Assembly: GCA_013400115.1 (NCBI GenBank)
Contig: VXBP01010266.1
Coordinates: forward strand, 1,798,001 to 1,862,000
From: Rhinopomastus cyanomelas
Taxonomy: Eukaryota; Chordata; Aves; Bucerotiformes; Rhinopomastidae
Reading direction: 5' to 3'
Length of the DNA stretch: 64,000 nt
The translations under genes and the position numbers were made by a program. This document shows, one piece after another, positions 63,001-64,000 of the stretch. Below the pieces are notes generated by a model. It worked only from the letters and a program-made list of their open reading frames with translations, made no database searches and had not been told where the DNA came from. Position 1 is the stretch's first letter, and the number at the start of each line of letters is the position of its first letter.

Positions 63001-64000
63001 TTCCTTTTCCCTTTGCTGAACACAGTATTTTCTTCTCAGAGTTACATGTGAATGCCTGTCAGAAGGAAACCTATATCCTTTCAAGCATCCCCAAGATGAT
63101 TTATCAGATTAATAAGAATCTATGACAATTTCTGTCACCGTCACTATTCAGGAGATTAAATTACTTGACAGTCAATTTTTAGCAGCTTCCCCTTTTCAGA
63201 CAGTAGGTTACTATTAATTGAAGTGATATAAGCAACAGCAAACACTAAATATGCTCTAATTTTTTATCTTTAGTTACAATTTTCAGCCTTTAAAGAGCAA
63301 CTTATTTGCTTAAGCCAGTTTTTCTAAGAAAAAGACTGAGTGTAGGTCTTTCTGCTTGCTTCAAAACACCTTTCTCTACAGAGATGATTTTCTAAACTTT
63401 TCCAAATTCTTTTCTAAAATATGAAACAAGCAACACTAACTTTTTCAACAATAGCACAGTGCTTGATGATAAAAACCTTAAGTGGTAAAAATATCAACAG
63501 TGACCTAAACAGACACTGAATTAACTTAAACTCCTCCAAGGTTAAAAGCATATTCTCAACGTTTTACACAGCTAGCAGCCAAGGTTTGGTCTTACACATT
63601 CCTATTTTAATTGTCTCTGGTCCAAGCCTTTTATAGGTGATCCTGCTCTGGCAGGGGGATTGGACTAGATGATCTTTTGAGGTCCCTTCCAAACCCTAAT
63701 GCTCTGTGATATGTTGTAGCTTAAAGTGAGGAAAGTACAGACGTATAAAGCATCAAGTAAGAAAAAAGAAAATTTAAAAATCTGACACTTCTCTAAAGTA
63801 AACTATAACTTAATACCAAAGTCACTTTAGCCAGTCTTTAGATGTGCCTGAATTACATATAACAGAATAAATTTGCATGTAATGTGAGAGCACTGAATAT
63901 GCCAAGACTCCTGGTGAGCAACAATAAAATAAATTCTCCATGGTTCACAGGTTATGAGGCCTGCTGCTGCCTGAGATCTGATTGTTAAGGTGGCTTTGCA
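60014..64000 (-). other. Intron 5' of E1 (incomplete; probably intron 1)
   Basis: Only the CR1 tail at 63633-63710 and a short (CAG)5 run near 62468 were seen. No signal-peptide exon, CpG-rich promoter or first exon is present, so the gene start lies above 64000. Confidence 0.8.
63633..63710 (+). mobile_element. CR1 LINE 3' end, plus strand
   Basis: ataggtgatcctgctctggc, then ggattggactagatgatctt, gaggtcccttcc and the end tgctctgtgatatg. Young subfamily, antisense to the gene. Confidence 0.93.

Noticed and set aside
1..64000. TMEM131L (paralogue) as the gene identity
   Set aside because: The cytosolic motifs DDSSSTTTETSNPDTEPLLK and LTGLIETMEKDFDH fit TMEM131 as I know it, and the membrane region EAQGIWEPFRRRLSF does as well.
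1..64000. CRISPR array, operon, prophage or other prokaryotic system
   Set aside because: The window is vertebrate intron-exon DNA; no regularly spaced direct repeats or bacterial gene layout were seen.

Overview
This window is vertebrate nuclear DNA from a bird. It carries at least 17 fragments of the avian CR1 LINE, many sharing a 3' end with the word CATTAGGGATTGGAAGGGAC, and a solo LTR of a common avian ERVL-type retrovirus. The sequence is AT-rich, with a compact intron-exon gene and typical GT-AG splice sites. The bird order cannot be told from the sequence; the many CR1 copies would suit a CR1-rich lineage, but that is only a guess.

One protein-coding gene fills the window and is read on the minus strand: TMEM131 (transmembrane protein 131). 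I could place 31 consecutive coding exons between 60013 (5'-most) and 865 (3'-most). Their phases join without a break: 4127 coding bases, which is 2 leading bases plus 1375 codons. The first exon seen matches the part of the known protein just after the signal peptide, so it is probably exon 2. The first exon with the signal peptide lies above 64000, and the last several exons (C-terminal cytosolic tail, stop codon, 3' UTR) lie below position 1. The exons are called E1 to E31 in transcript order.

E1-E28 encode the luminal part (PapD-like/TMEM131-like repeats, 17 N-glycosylation sequons). The membrane helix is split between E28 and E29. E29-E31 encode the start of the cytosolic tail, including a Ser/Gln/Pro-rich disordered segment and a Lys/Arg-rich basic patch. 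Known work on TMEM131 places it in the ER as a factor that binds procollagen through luminal PapD-like domains and recruits TRAPPC8 through its C-terminus for ER-to-Golgi transport; the TRAPPC8-binding end is not in this window.

The rest is intron: 5'-truncated CR1 copies (mostly in the sense direction of the gene), one nested CR1 insertion, one assembly gap of 155 N inside a CR1, an antisense solo LTR, a short element with terminal inverted repeats, tandem duplications and several perfect short-loop hairpins. I found no second gene, no RNA gene, no CRISPR array and no clearly undescribed system. The more interesting points are a weak splice donor backed by a T8G10 tract, the TIR element, the nested CR1 and the perfect hairpins.
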